A stretch of DNA of 64,000 nt from Diploscapter coronatus (Eukaryota > Nematoda > Chromadorea > Rhabditida > Rhabditidae). The notes beneath the pieces are model-generated. The model was not told the origin of the DNA, did not search any database, and saw only the letters and a program-made list of their open reading frames with translations. Made by a program: the position numbers and the translations under genes. Shown here piece by piece: positions 37,213 through 49,493 of the stretch (its first letter is position 1; each line of letters starts with the position of its first letter). The DNA lies in assembly GCA_964036155.1 (NCBI GenBank), contig OZ038423.1:3053249-3117248 (forward strand), read 5' to 3'.

Positions 37213-39159
37213 CAAGGAAGTGTGACTTTTCTAAGTTCAGTCGTTTCACACTTGAACTTGCACACTGTAATTACTGTGATTTACCATAAGTGTGATCATC
37301 AACTATTTACGAAAGCCAGGTGTCAGAGTCGAAGTTTGAATCTGACTTTTGTTTTCTATCCCCCTATTAGTTATCCAAAATTTCAAGATGTTTAATTGAA
37401 ATTTAGATAATTATCAGTTTCAGCAAAATATAAACTCAAACACAGCTTCAAAAAATTTAATTCTTGAACAAGTGCGCAGTAAAAATAGCTAATGAACAAA
37501 GTTGCGAACACTTTTGGAAAGATCATATTTCAATCCTAAACCCGTGTGACGTAAACTCTCCCCTTCCCCCCAGACCGTGTTTTTTATCGGTCATCGTTTG
37601 TGACTGATCCCGCAGACCGGACGGCACTTCATTTCGTCCGTCTGCTTTTTCGATTTCCTTGCCGATGATCTGCCCGTTTCATCTCATTGCATTCATCAAG
37701 CCGATCGAGTCGATTATGACCTATCAATGGGCAGCGCGCGCCAAGCATTGTTTGCAGACGCGGTCGATGGCCGACGGGGCGAGAAGCGCGAGCCAAATCA
37801 CCGATGAACGAAGAAAAATCGAATCAAGAAAAAGCAAGACGTCATATATTTAAATGATACAAATTAAGATTACTCTACTGAAATGACGATTAAAATTTTG
37901 CCAATTTTGTGAAGATAAATCATTTTTATCACTGCAATTTTCATGATCTCTAGTAGTCTCGTGATTTTAATATTAACACTCATGTTTTCCAGCCGTCAAT
38001 TTTCGATTAAAGTATATTCGAATTTTAAATTTAGAGGTTCGAAAATGAAAATCGTACCGAATTTTAGCCAAAAGTCAAAAAAATTCGTGTTCGAAAACAA
38101 GCAGAAAGACTTTTCGAAGAAACCATTCTGTTTCAATTCGTTTGGGACCGAAAAATTCAGTCTGATTATAGTGTTCTTCGTAGTGATATTCTACCAATTA
38201 TCTATTCGACTTCATCACATGTAGTTCGTATTTTATATTTTATGCTAATAAACCATTTCGATCTTATTGAACAAGGTAAGTTATGGAAAATTCGTAAAAT
38301 TTTACTATACTTTGTTGACTTTTCACTACTTTATAAGCTTTACAGCTATCTGAATCAGCTTATTTCGTGATTCTGATTCTGATTAGGCTTGCCTCCATTT
38401 CCCTAATGCCTATCCCTTTCCAGATAGTCAGATAAAGATAACGGGATTCGGGCAGACACGCCCTCTCATTCGGCTGAAGTCTTCTCTGATTCTTTTCCTT
38501 CTCAAATCCTTTGTTATTTTCATGATCCATCGATATTCAAAAGACGAAGAATAGCGTGTAAGTTGAAGATAATAAAAGAGGAAATAATAGATATAACGAA
38601 GCCGACACATGACAGAGAGATGGGTGAAATGTAGAGAGTAAATCGAAATTTGTGAACATTCATGAGTTTCGGTAAATTTGAAAGTCGAGGGTGAAGATTT
38701 TCAAATTTGGAATTTTCTCCGATAGGCATAATGCTCCGAATTTACTTGATCAATCCTCTCAAAATGAGTAACACTATTTGAGAAAGCATGAAAATGTTCC
38801 CTTAGAAATCAACCCTAGTGTTTGCAAACTTATGGCGCGCCCTGTAACGATCTAGAGATATAGACGATGGACAATTCATAGAAGGAAAGAGAGAGACTGC
38901 GGCCGTCAGCAGAGACTCTGAAATGCAGAAAATCGACTAGAGATATATCTGGGAGAAACAATAAAAGTTTGGGGAGAATCTAAGAAGCAGAAGGAGAGAT
39001 TTGGAAGATCGCGAATAACTGGGAGAGATTGTGAGAAGCAGACAGAAGCCACGAACATGGGGAAACTGAATCGCTGCTGCTGCTTTGCGCCGCGCGGCGC
39101 CATTTACTGCCTCCCTGCCACAGCCGACACCACTTAAAGCCGACTGAAGCTGTAACAAA

Positions 39160-39420
39160 CCCGCCGATAACCAAGCTGATAATCACTACTGATATCAGAG
39201 ATAAGATTGTTATCGGCCAAATTTGATATTCTTAGCTGTACTGATAGGATACCATAAAACTGTTATCAGATTATCGCTACCATCGGCGAAAAATCTTGAT
39301 ATTCTGATTGCACTGAGCGGCAGATTGTTGTTGGCTGTAACATCAGCTTGATTTGGAGAGATACCCATTGAGGCTAATCTTGCGTATCGAAAATCAGTTC
39401 TTCTAGCTGATAGGTTTAAA
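39160..39420. promoter_or_regulatory. Cluster of GATA-factor motifs
   Basis: Five WGATAR matches fall in about 260 bp (TGATAA, AGATAA, TGATAG, TTATCA, TGATAG), together with several GATA/TATC near-matches. It lies 0.8 kb upstream of the first recognised exon of the cystine-knot gene. In AT-rich DNA part of this is expected by chance. Confidence 0.3.
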
Positions 39421-40236
39421 AATTGTGATTTCAAATTCAATTGATGGCGACTAACTTCCATCCGCTCTACGGTATTCTTACCATTCTACTACTAAAGCTG
39501 CACTATTGTTCAATGATGAAGACGATTGATTTAGAGCATATTTCGGGTAATCACCTGATTTTTAATTAAAGTCTTTCCATGCATCGTTTCTCTCGACGAA
39601 AGTCATCAATAATTAGAAGGTCTATTTCTTAAAAGTAAATTCTTTATACAAGCAATAGCATGGGTATGTTGTGTATAATTTAATTACCCCAATCATCTCC
39701 AATTATCGATTTGAATAGATGGCAAATCTTCACCATCGCATGCAATCGATCAGTCTCATGTCATAACTTCATTCACTCAAATCCTGTTCCCCTTTCTCTT
39801 GTTCCTTCCACCGCTTCGTTTCGCCGTTTTCTCTTCAATTTGCCTCATTATTTTGCTTTTTTCTGTTTCTGTATATCTGATCCGAGATTTCAATAGACAA
39901 GCCTCGAGAAAGAGATTCAGGCTTCACTTCCAATTTCACTGAATTCGAAGATGCAAAATTCGTATTCACCACGAAGCGCAGCTTGCAGAGATAATTCATG
40001 CAAGACGATCGTGATTGTTGATAATGGAAATTGACAGCTTGCAAAATTTTGAAGGGATGATTCATGAACAGGATTTGAATCTGAATTTGTGTTAAATCAT
40101 TCAAATTTTCATACTAGCTCATGGAACAAGAGAATTGTCCCAAATTCATGTAGTCGTTCCAATGAAGTTATGAAAGGTACTTAAATTTAAAAAAAAAAAG
40201 TGTCAAATAGATTCTTTGAAAATTGCTTAATTTTAG

Positions 40237-42158
40237 TTGGCGAACTCAAGCGAATGCAGTCCTATCTATCAGATCAGCTGAAGAAAGTCGAAGAAGCTAT
40301 CGAGAGGACGCGAAGGAAAAGGGCCACGTCACCTTTGTCAGCATCATTGCCTAACAGGTAGTGCAATTTTCAATCGTATTTTATGGTTGATAGTGCAACC
40401 GAAATGGATGAAGAGTTAACGACGAACTATTTCCAGAGAGTCCACCTATTTCTTGAATCGTATCGGAGCCTTGAAACAGTCACTCCAGGAAAAGGAGAAA
40501 TCTAGAGAGCCCAAAACAACCTCGAATATCGTCAATACCACTGGAGAATCGATAGATTCGAGACCGAATAATTCGAAGTTTGACGGACAATTGCCTGCTA
40601 GTGTAGGTTTCAACATTTTCGAAGACAATCGATATAGACATACGGACAGAACTCAATCTGACCACGGAATCAAAAACTCGAAAAATTGAAAGAAGATATT
40701 CCTATATGAAATCAAATTCCGTGCTTCAGATCAACGATACCCTTAACGAGTGCAAGCAACTAACCCAGCCTGAGCTTGTGGCCGAACTCAAGCAGAAGGG
40801 CACCTACAACCCAGAGCTGATGGCCTGGGACGCGATTGGAGTGATCAGATTCTTGGATAGGACAATCCATGATAATTATCAGGTGGGTTTCAATATTTCG
40901 AGGGTCAAATTGATCGATACTGAAAATAATTTTTGCGTGCCGCCGGTATTTCAAAATATTCAACTTTACAAATTTCATGGTCACTTTATAAATCAATCGC
41001 TGATCCGTCCAATAGGTTTCTTCATCATGGCACCTTCAATCATGAAACATAAATTTAGCGTCAACCCCAGTCACGGAACAAGCAACAAACAGAAGAGGTG
41101 GTTGAACGAAATGTCGAGGCCCTCGCTAATCTGATGAAGGAACTCAACGTTTCTTGCGATGTTAAGACTCCAGCCATCAGAGCTCGACTTCAAAATATCA
41201 CTTTGTAAATATTTTGAACTTGAACAATTTGAAACCTCTATGAAATGGATAATGTTCTTCTAGCTTTTTATCGGCCATCTTTCATGTCATAATATTTAGC
41301 AAGGATAAACGAGTTGGATTAGCTGGTTAGAGAATGATGACTAAAATTTAGTTCTGAACCTCGGAGGAGTATTTTATCGCCTTCAATTCGACGAATGAAG
41401 CGGATGGATGAAGTGGAGGAACTCTTCACCTGGCTCAACAGCACTGACTTCTCGCACACGAATTTCGATCGACTCCACGATCAACCGCTGACCGTGGAAG
41501 ATGACAGAAATGCCCCTAGGCAAAAGTTGATTGGTAAGTTATTTCATCTGACCATGCTTTCTGTTAGTCAATTCTCTCCGAAATCACACTATCAATGCCA
41601 ATGATTATGATTTCATTTTAGGCTAATTTGGAAATATTTGTATGTAAAATTCTCTAACATTTTGTTCATTCAAACTTATTACTTCAGGCGAATCCCACAT
41701 AGTCCCATTTGGATGCGATAAACGTGGTGCAGAAGAGGATGGCTACCTACGGTTGTGTGGCGCCTGCCAGGCTATTCGGAAATTACCTGACACTTTCTTC
41801 CCGCCTTTCATCAACGAAGTTACTTGTGATACGGATAAAGCCTGCCTGTATTTCTACGATTATCGTAAGCCATTATGTTTCTCCGTCATCAGTTGTTATG
41901 ATAGTTTTTTGAGTTTCATGATAAATATAGGATTCATTAAAGCGTAACTTGAAATTTTTAGCACACGGAAAATGTCGTCAGAAACACATGAATTTCGTGG
42001 TATTGCGAAATATCGGAACGAAAAATTGCCAAATCTGGAAAAAGTTCAACCTGAATGTACGAGTTTCATGCGAATGCTTCGTTGGTAAGTAGGGATTATA
42101 GGTCTGTTAAAAAGGAATATTTTTAGATGAGATGTCATTTTTCGCCAAATACGTGTGA
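40237..42158 (+). CDS. Cystine-knot protein, IL-17-like C-terminus, coiled-coil N-terminal part, 5' end missing
   Basis: Eight exons join in phase: 40237-40357, 40437-40602, 40730-40882, 41059-41204, 41352-41533, 41688-41864, 41962-42084 and 42127-42158, about 366 residues. An upstream exon ending at 40176 (WNKRIVPNSCSRSNEVMK) fits the phase, but no start or signal peptide was found. The N-terminal part is helical and charged (QSYLSDQLKKVEEAIERTRR). The C-terminal 110 residues are Cys-rich: RLCGACQAIRKLPDTFFPPF, INEVTCDTDKACLYF, HMNFVVLRNIGTKNC, NLNVRVSCECF. The order P-x-I-x-E-x-C...VLR...C...V-x-V-x-C-x-C recalls the IL-17 fold (ILVLRR...LVSVGCTCV), and nematodes have IL-17-like cytokines. 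Other cystine-knot families are possible. If confirmed, the product would be a secreted ligand. Confidence 0.6.
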
Positions 42159-42723
42159 TCTTCATTAATTCTGTTGGATGATTGTCTTGTTAAGTATCAT
42201 ATTTTGATTCTAGTCACGGGTATGTCACGGGGAAAGCTTTGGATAATCTTTTTTTTTAAAATAATTGTTAGCTTTTCCCTTATAATTCATAACTTCGAAT
42301 CTCATATAGTCTAGTCATGTTAGTTTGACAAATTAGTTATATCACTAGATTTCTTTTATATTTCAAAACAAATTGCAACATAGTCACTTCAAATAGCGAA
42401 ATTTACTTCATGCAGGTACATTCAATCTCAGATTCAGATGATGATAGTCATTTATTGAAAATCAATAATTGAAACGTAGAATTTTGAGCGAAAAATAAAT
42501 TTCAACCTGGAAATCTCATGATATCAAAAGATCAAAAAAATCTAAGAAGCACAATACATCAAAGCTGTGATTTTCATTCGATACTATTTCATGTTTTGAT
42601 ATTACAAGATTCCAATATTCGGTTTAATTTATCACTTTTTATCACAATACTTATCACTTGTTACCATTTTGTGAAATTCTGAAATAAAATTGCCGCATAA
42701 AAATATGTTGAATAAAGTAATTC
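42159..42723. other. Convergent 3' intergenic region
   Basis: AT-rich 565 bp between two gene 3' ends. An AATAAAGTA run near 42711 lies close to the stop of the minus-strand gene. No other feature. Confidence 0.4.
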
Positions 42724-43565
42724 CTACTTTCTCGATTCGACTTCTTCGTCTTGCATTTGATTTACAGCAACTTCCGAATTTTCATTAACCAGGACTTGAC
42801 GTTGCTGTTGGACAAAGTTTGCGAGGTGAGCGAAAAATGCCGTTGGAAATAGATGCGGTGGAGTTGCTATTGAAGGCTGAAAGCAGTAGGTTTCAAAAAA
42901 GTTGTGCATCTATAAATTCTCAATGTAAACAACAATACAATCTATAGGGATTTTACTAAAAAATTATAAAAGCAATTGATAAATTTACGGATTTTGACAC
43001 GCGAACAATGAGTGAAAATCTGCACAAGATGTGGAAAAATGAAAAATGCAACAAAAGTCGATAAACAATTGAAATTACTTACGGTCTGCACTTCATCAGT
43101 GTCGCTTTCCGCTGTCTGGCTACTGTTGGGAATTTGTAAAGGTATCGAGAATATTCCTTGGGGAGTTGTTAGAGTCGCTAAGGCTCCATTTGAAAATAAT
43201 GATGATGAATTTGATAGTCCGTTGTCCGTTAACTACAATTTTGCACTTATTTCAGCCATACTTGAAATTGGTAGGGTTTGAAAAGAATAAACGAATCTTA
43301 CAAGAGTCATTCTTCCTTCTGAGTCTGATAGGTCATCATCGCTATCCGCACTAGGACCGATAAGAGTTTCATGGGATACTAGTTTTCGAATTACGGCTAA
43401 AATTGCTATTTTAGGAAAGTTTTGGAGGATTGAAAATTTACCCGTGTATCTCTGATTGAATTGTTCGGTTAGTTTCGCAACTCTTTCCAATTCTGCTAAC
43501 TGCCTTCGTAAAACTCGGACGGATTCAACCATTAGATCGTCGATTTCAGAGTCGCCAGTCAACAT
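42724..43565 (-). CDS. Small acidic coiled-coil protein, 173 aa
   Basis: Four exons join in phase on the minus strand: 43565-43442, 43396-43302, 43232-43083 and 42876-42724. The N-terminus is a helix with leucine-zipper-like heptads (IDDLMVESVRVLRRQLAELE, residues about 8-27). It is followed by an acidic Ser patch (ADSDDDLSDSEG), a low-complexity Ser/Asn/Thr stretch, a hydrophobic segment (PHLFPTAFFAHLANFVQQQR) and an acidic tail (QDEEVESRK). There is no signal peptide. The family is not recognised. The DSDDDLSDSE run looks like a casein kinase 2 substrate, by composition only. Confidence 0.65.
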
Positions 43566-46500
43566 TTTATGTCCAGATGAGGAGAGGCTTTGGAGAAGCT
43601 AAAACTCCTTTTTATTCAATAAGTTAAAAATTTTGGCTCATTTTTCGCAAATTTATGAAGATTTGATTCAGATGGAGATTCATTTGCATCATCTTGACTA
43701 CGGAATGGGTCAAATTTTCATAAGAATATTGATAAAGTAAAATTTTTGATGTATTCGTCAAACTAGTGGTAATTATTTGCATAACTGTCTTCGAGTAATT
43801 TTAACAAGATCTGTCATCATCTTCAGAACTATTATTGTTGTTGTTTGTTTGTTGCTGCCGTCTATATTTATCGATGATTTCTGTCATTTGACGCCTATTT
43901 TCTATTTTCTCTAGCTCATTTCAAAAGTGTCTGCTTGAGATTTGCATTTGGTTGTGTTTGCTTGTAGAACAACCGGTAATTGTCGAGTGCTACTTGCTTT
44001 GATCCTGCCATTCTGCTTTTGACAAGGCGCAAGTTTAGCAGCCGTGTTTTATGTCGATTGTTTGCGCCGTCCTTTCAGAAAACGAGCCTATTTAGTGGGA
44101 ATTGCAAGCATAATAAACGCAATTATTATAATCCGTAGTTTATGCAGCTTAGAGTTTTCTTGAGTTTACATAATTTAGCAAAAACAGATAAATGCTGATA
44201 ATTAGTAGTTTCCAGAATATTTAATAAATTCGCCCAATGAATAATGATGCAGGCGACATAAACCTAGTACATCGAACTCTATAAATGATTGCAAAAGTAC
44301 ATTTGAAGCATATTTAACTTTTTCATAACATTGTAAATATTTCTTGCGTGAAGTGAATCAGATCTGAGTTTATCTTATACCAAATCGCGACCAATTGAAT
44401 CATGGCAAATAGTTCTTTCGAGTAATGAGTGAGTATATTTCTAAATATTCGATATTTCATTAGCTTTGAATCACCTCTGATGAACTAAGCGTTTCAAATG
44501 ACGATTTCGATTTTATAAACATGAATAATTCTTAAATGCTCAAGATATGTTTCACAGAATTTAGTCTTCAAAGCTAGTCTTTAGATTTTCAATTTTTGAC
44601 GTTTAGTGTTTTCTACTCGACAGCAACAGCAAGTCACCTTAATATCGCGCGCATGATTTCGTTGAATCGTTTCACTATTTGAATTGCGCTTTCGATAGCT
44701 TTGATTGCAGATTTTCAGATATCATGAAAAACTTTGCTTTTCCCCAAGTCAAAGGGCAAAGAAGTAAAGAAACAATGACAGAGTAAAGAGAGTTAGCTAA
44801 GAAAAAGACAGACAATAAGCCGGTTGTAGGTAAGTTGGGGAGAGAAATAAAGTAAATCATAAAGATATGATAAGATATTGGAGATAAAGATAGCAAAAAT
44901 CAGGAAGAGTCCGTATTTCATTGATGTCTAAAGAAAACATACAAAAAATGTCAAACATGTTGAATTAGAGGGCGGAGCACTGTTCTGAATTGAAGATAGG
45001 AACGAAGGTCGAGACATTTCTATTTTGCAGCTACAATTTCGTCTGATTCACAAATTTCTACAATATTTTCCTGTATTCTAATTCTCAACCGCTAAATCTA
45101 CGCTATTCGCTACTTTTTCTCTTTGCAAACAATTCGCATACTATTCAACGATACTTTGTTTCTCTCCGCTAAAACTTACCGCAGTATTTCGTATTTACTC
45201 TAGCGTTCTGGCACACAATTTCACGTAATATTTCTGGTGTACTTTACGCTTTTCGAGTAAATTCACACACTATTTCGTCTGTGTTGTCTTTCCCTGGAGC
45301 CAAAAAAATCGACCTCTGTTGAAAGCTAACAGAGTAGGCGTGACTCTGCGAGCTGTTTTACCCGCCAAGTGTCTAATTGTGAATTGTCGAGGTTCGGGTT
45401 CAATCCTAGTGTCTAATTGGCGCCGACGAACTCGAGACGAGATTTTATTTTAAGTATTTTCGTTTTCAGACTAGCTGTATAATTGTTTTTTGTTTATTAT
45501 TTTTGGTAGATATCTAATTTTTCAACTTATTTTAGTAATCCATCAGAATTCATTTCCAAATTTTCTGCATTCAATTTTTATCATACGAACCCATCAATAG
45601 TTGGCATTTTATTGAAAGTGTTTCATTTTTCTAGATCAATATGTTTCAAGATATTCTGTGTTTTTTAATCAAAATAATGAGATATTTTCGAGACATTGAA
45701 GTATCATTCGATAAAAAATGGATACATTTCAGACGATCGACGCCTAACTCACATTATCGCTTCACAACATATTTATTCCTAATTTCTATACGAATAATTC
45801 GATGATTCTGCGAATATGTTTGCTGCTGGTAAGTCGTTTTTCGTTTTTCGCCATCATCATTTTTCGCTGTTTCATTACTTTGCATTTCGAGCGAAATTTG
45901 AAACCTTGTGGCATTTTTGGACGAAAATTCGAACGTTGTCTGATATTTCTGTGAAATTTCGTTGTCAATCTTATGTGCAATGATGAAAAATTGTCCATTT
46001 GTCAAATGTAAAATACTGGAAGTTATGAAATCACAAAATTCTTATCGACACATCAAAGTCAGTGTACCAAATAAGTAGGAAGTCAGTCTTTTACAAATTA
46101 TGCTATCGTAAGTTCTGCAACAATTACTTTCCTCGTTCTGGATCTCATAATCCACGTTCTAATACCAAATATGCAAATATTACCCTAATCTAAACTGAGA
46201 AAATGCGATTACCTGGGTAAACAAATAATCTTCCGCTCAAGAAGAAGGTACAAGTTGAAGTGTCAATTGTCGTCTATCGCTTCTATTTCCATTGTGTACT
46301 TGCAACTTTTTGTGGAGTGCTTTGGAAAAAATACCTTGTTTTTTGCTATTGAAATAAGCGAAAAGCTGGGATTCACGCAGGTATTAATCAATTGGGAGAG
46401 AACGTCGATATTCAAAAATTACACGCTATTCGTCTTGCTTATCTTCTACGCGACTTACTATTTCGCTCCAAGTTCGGCTTCTAATTGCTGCTGCATGAAT

Positions 46501-49493
46501 GCCGGCTTTCTCTCCAATCAACGATATCATAAATCAGTCTAATAAGTTATGGATGTGCATAACTTTTCCGCACTTCTGAGTCACCCTCCCTTCTATATTT
46601 AATGGGAAATTTATAAGCATCCAAGAGTTCTATTTATGCATGCTTGCAACTTTTCTATAAAGTATCTTTGAAAAATAGCCTTGTTTTCCCATGAAAGCAA
46701 GTGAGAAGTGAGGATGAAATTCAGCGTGTTGTTTCTGGCTGTGTTTGTTTTGGATTTGGTGCTGAACTGCATGAGCAGATAGACGAAAACAAACAGGAAG
46801 GAAAGGAATCGAGTTCAATACGACTGAAACATATTTTTCAAATAAATACTGCATATATATTTAGTAGCATCGCTTGATAACAAATTTTCATCTTTCCCGG
46901 TTTCTTGACTTTTAACATTTTTCCATTGACGAGTCACAAAGAATAATCATTTTGTCTTCATATAAATGATTCAACCATTTCTTTGAAACGTGTCATTTTT
47001 AAAATATGCTGGCATACCACGATTGTTTTTTTTTTCCAAATATCTCAATTACCTTTTAACATTAATCAAATACTACCTTCAGAACTCCTAACTCATTATG
47101 GGTGTCTAATTGAGAGCAATAATTTAATCAGTTTCTCAAAAAATTCTATCATCTCATGAAAATATCAATATTTTTCCAAATTCTTCTTCGCCGTCTAATC
47201 AACGTTAATCTCATCAGGATGTCTTTTGATTCGGCACAAGCTCAATTGCAAACAATTCCGTCGACTCTCCAGTGGCCATGAGAAAAATCGACCGATAAAA
47301 TCAGTCCGGGAAAATATTTTGAATTGATAGGCCAAGTGGCCGAAGTGCGAATTCGATCACCTCGAGGGGAAGCCAGGGTGATAGGAAAAAGGCATTACGA
47401 GGAAAAGCCGGTGCGAGATGCTGAGAAGCACCCGCTGATAGGCGCGCAAAAACGACGCAAAAGCAGATTGGCAAATGGAGCTGAGGCCAGACCGGCGCAA
47501 ATTCACTATTCACACCTAGACCTGAGGCTTTTGCATTGCCAAAGCAATCAACCTCATTTTTAAAGTTGCTTTTCCCATACAATCGCATTATTTGAATAGG
47601 TTTCCGAAAATCCTAGACATAACTAAGTTTATCTCTATAGCATTCTAGCGTTTTTTATGGTGCTGATATCGATCCTAATAGAATGAAATTTTCGTAAGTG
47701 CTTAAGTCATATGAAACTGTTTCACGAAAATCTTCATCAATCCTATGCTCTCAATAATTTAATAGTGAAAGTATGCGTTTGAAAATGAAATCGCCCTCCA
47801 TAATCTTCTATTAGATTATCCTCACTTAAAATATAGTATTGTTGTGTATCGTTAGTGTCTTCTTCCTATTTATGTGTGCGCCATTTTGCTCGCATCAATA
47901 TTGACTCTTCCGTTCTTGAATTTCACGCAGAATGAATGCATTGCGCTATTTCGGTATTTTTGACTTGCAAAAGCTGAAGTTTTCGAGAGACAGAAGAAGC
48001 TTATTTACCGTTCAGACCAATGATTGCCAAACCTATACAATTTATTCGTTCTCATTCCTGAGCCATAACTGCAGCAGCCGCAAATAAATTTGCTTTTATT
48101 TCAAAAAAATTGAAACACTACAAAATTTTCTCTTCCAATTCAAAGAGGCCAAATTTTTGCTTTTTCTAAATTTAAAATGGCAGTTTTCTCAAATATTTCA
48201 TGGCTCAAACTAGTCAATACCTCTGTCATAAGATCTCATTACTCAATGCCAAAACATTTTCTTCTTTCATGCACAATTACTATTATTTTCTTTCTGATCA
48301 GGGTATTGATATGATATGAAATCTATCCTGATCAATGGACCAGTCTGAGTGATATCTCTGTCGCTGAGCTCACACAAACAGCGCATAAAAAGTGCCGCTG
48401 CTCAAACTGCGTGTGCTGCGTGCGGTTGCGTCGCGGAGACATTCCGGTCCGTGCGCTTGCGTATTTACACGTAGCGACAAACTCTCGCCGGGGCATGTCG
48501 AAAGTCATAAGCCAATATGTCAAGTAGCTACCGATAAAAGACTCGGGCAAAGCAGGGGAACAGAAATAAATACCGAAGCAGGGATAATGACAGGTTCTTT
48601 GGTTCCATGATTTCATGTTGATCGAATCGAATCGAAATTTCGCGAGACCGATGCTAACGAACGCAAAATTCTTTTCGTAATCAGCTATGTAAATATGAAA
48701 AAAAACAGCAGAATTAATCTTGGAGGAATTTCAAAGCTATAAAAAATGGTAGACGACAATAGAAATTGAAAGAATCGATTTTCTTGAGCTGTTCAATGCT
48801 TATAAGTCATTAAAAGTCGGCTTCATGAACATTCGCACCAAGATTACTAAATTCCTGTGCATTTTCAATGGTCCACATCATCACCAATTAAGCAAAAAGT
48901 TTCCAATATAGATTAATTTCCTGCACCCCCGATTCCATAATGTTCATCACTGCGTCATCGCTTTTCATCCGACGATGACTTTCGATTCCTGATATGCCAA
49001 TCCCTCGTACTTTCAAGTACACCTATGCGCGCATCACTATCTCTGCTCAGCACATATGAAATTCCAAGACTGGTCCATCGTGGGAAACTCACCAAATATT
49101 CTCGCCCATCGCGTGAAACGTCACACATTTCACGCCCGACTATATTCACTTTCTGAACTTTCAGAAGAAAATGCTAGCGAAAGAATAATTTCGCCGAAAT
49201 TAGACGAATGGGTTCATGGCAAATCCCGTGGTGATCTGTCGATTTCTGGTACAAGTTCGAGTATGAGACTAACCAGCACTAATTGTATATTAAACAAATT
49301 TTAGCCGCTAGACTAACTCATAATATTTGTATCATTTGCTTATGGAAAATGCACTGTCAAAAGAATATATTTTGTTAGTTTCGCAGTTCTCGCGAACATT
49401 AAAAATCTCATAAGGTTTCAGTCGAAGCTCAAAACGAAAATCTATGTAAAAATTAAGAGTTATTTTTCAAAATTGAATTTCAAATAATTGCAG
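43566..49493. other. Large intergenic region
   Basis: Nearly 6 kb without a gene I can support. It holds a family C MITE (46386-46521), a degenerate duplicated block (about 46290-46380 and 46640-46720) and GC-richer patches at 47330-47530 and 48370-48500. The missing signal-peptide exon of the Gln-rich gene should lie in its right part. Confidence 0.4.
46386..46521. mobile_element. Palindromic MITE, family C copy 2
   Basis: Same order as the copy at 24957: a TCAATTGGGAGAGAACGTCG left arm, the shared core TTCTAATTGCTGCTGCATGA, and an inverted CTCTCCAATCAA right arm. Similarity to copy 1 is high along the full 130 bp. Confidence 0.75.

Larger units (their letters stand above)
36502..40108. other. 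Divergent intergenic region
   Basis: 3.6 kb between divergent genes. A purine-rich open frame at 36539-36838 is not convincing as coding. GC-richer patches occur at 37560-37790 and 39060-39120. A family A element (37070-37212) and a cluster of GATA motifs (39160-39420) are listed separately. No RNA gene was recognised. Confidence 0.4.

Noticed and set aside
45330..45430. Possible tRNA gene (a GGGTTCAATCC box B-like motif)
   Set aside because: No box A at the right distance and no acceptor stem. The 11-base GTGTCTAATTG occurs twice, suggesting a repeat fragment.
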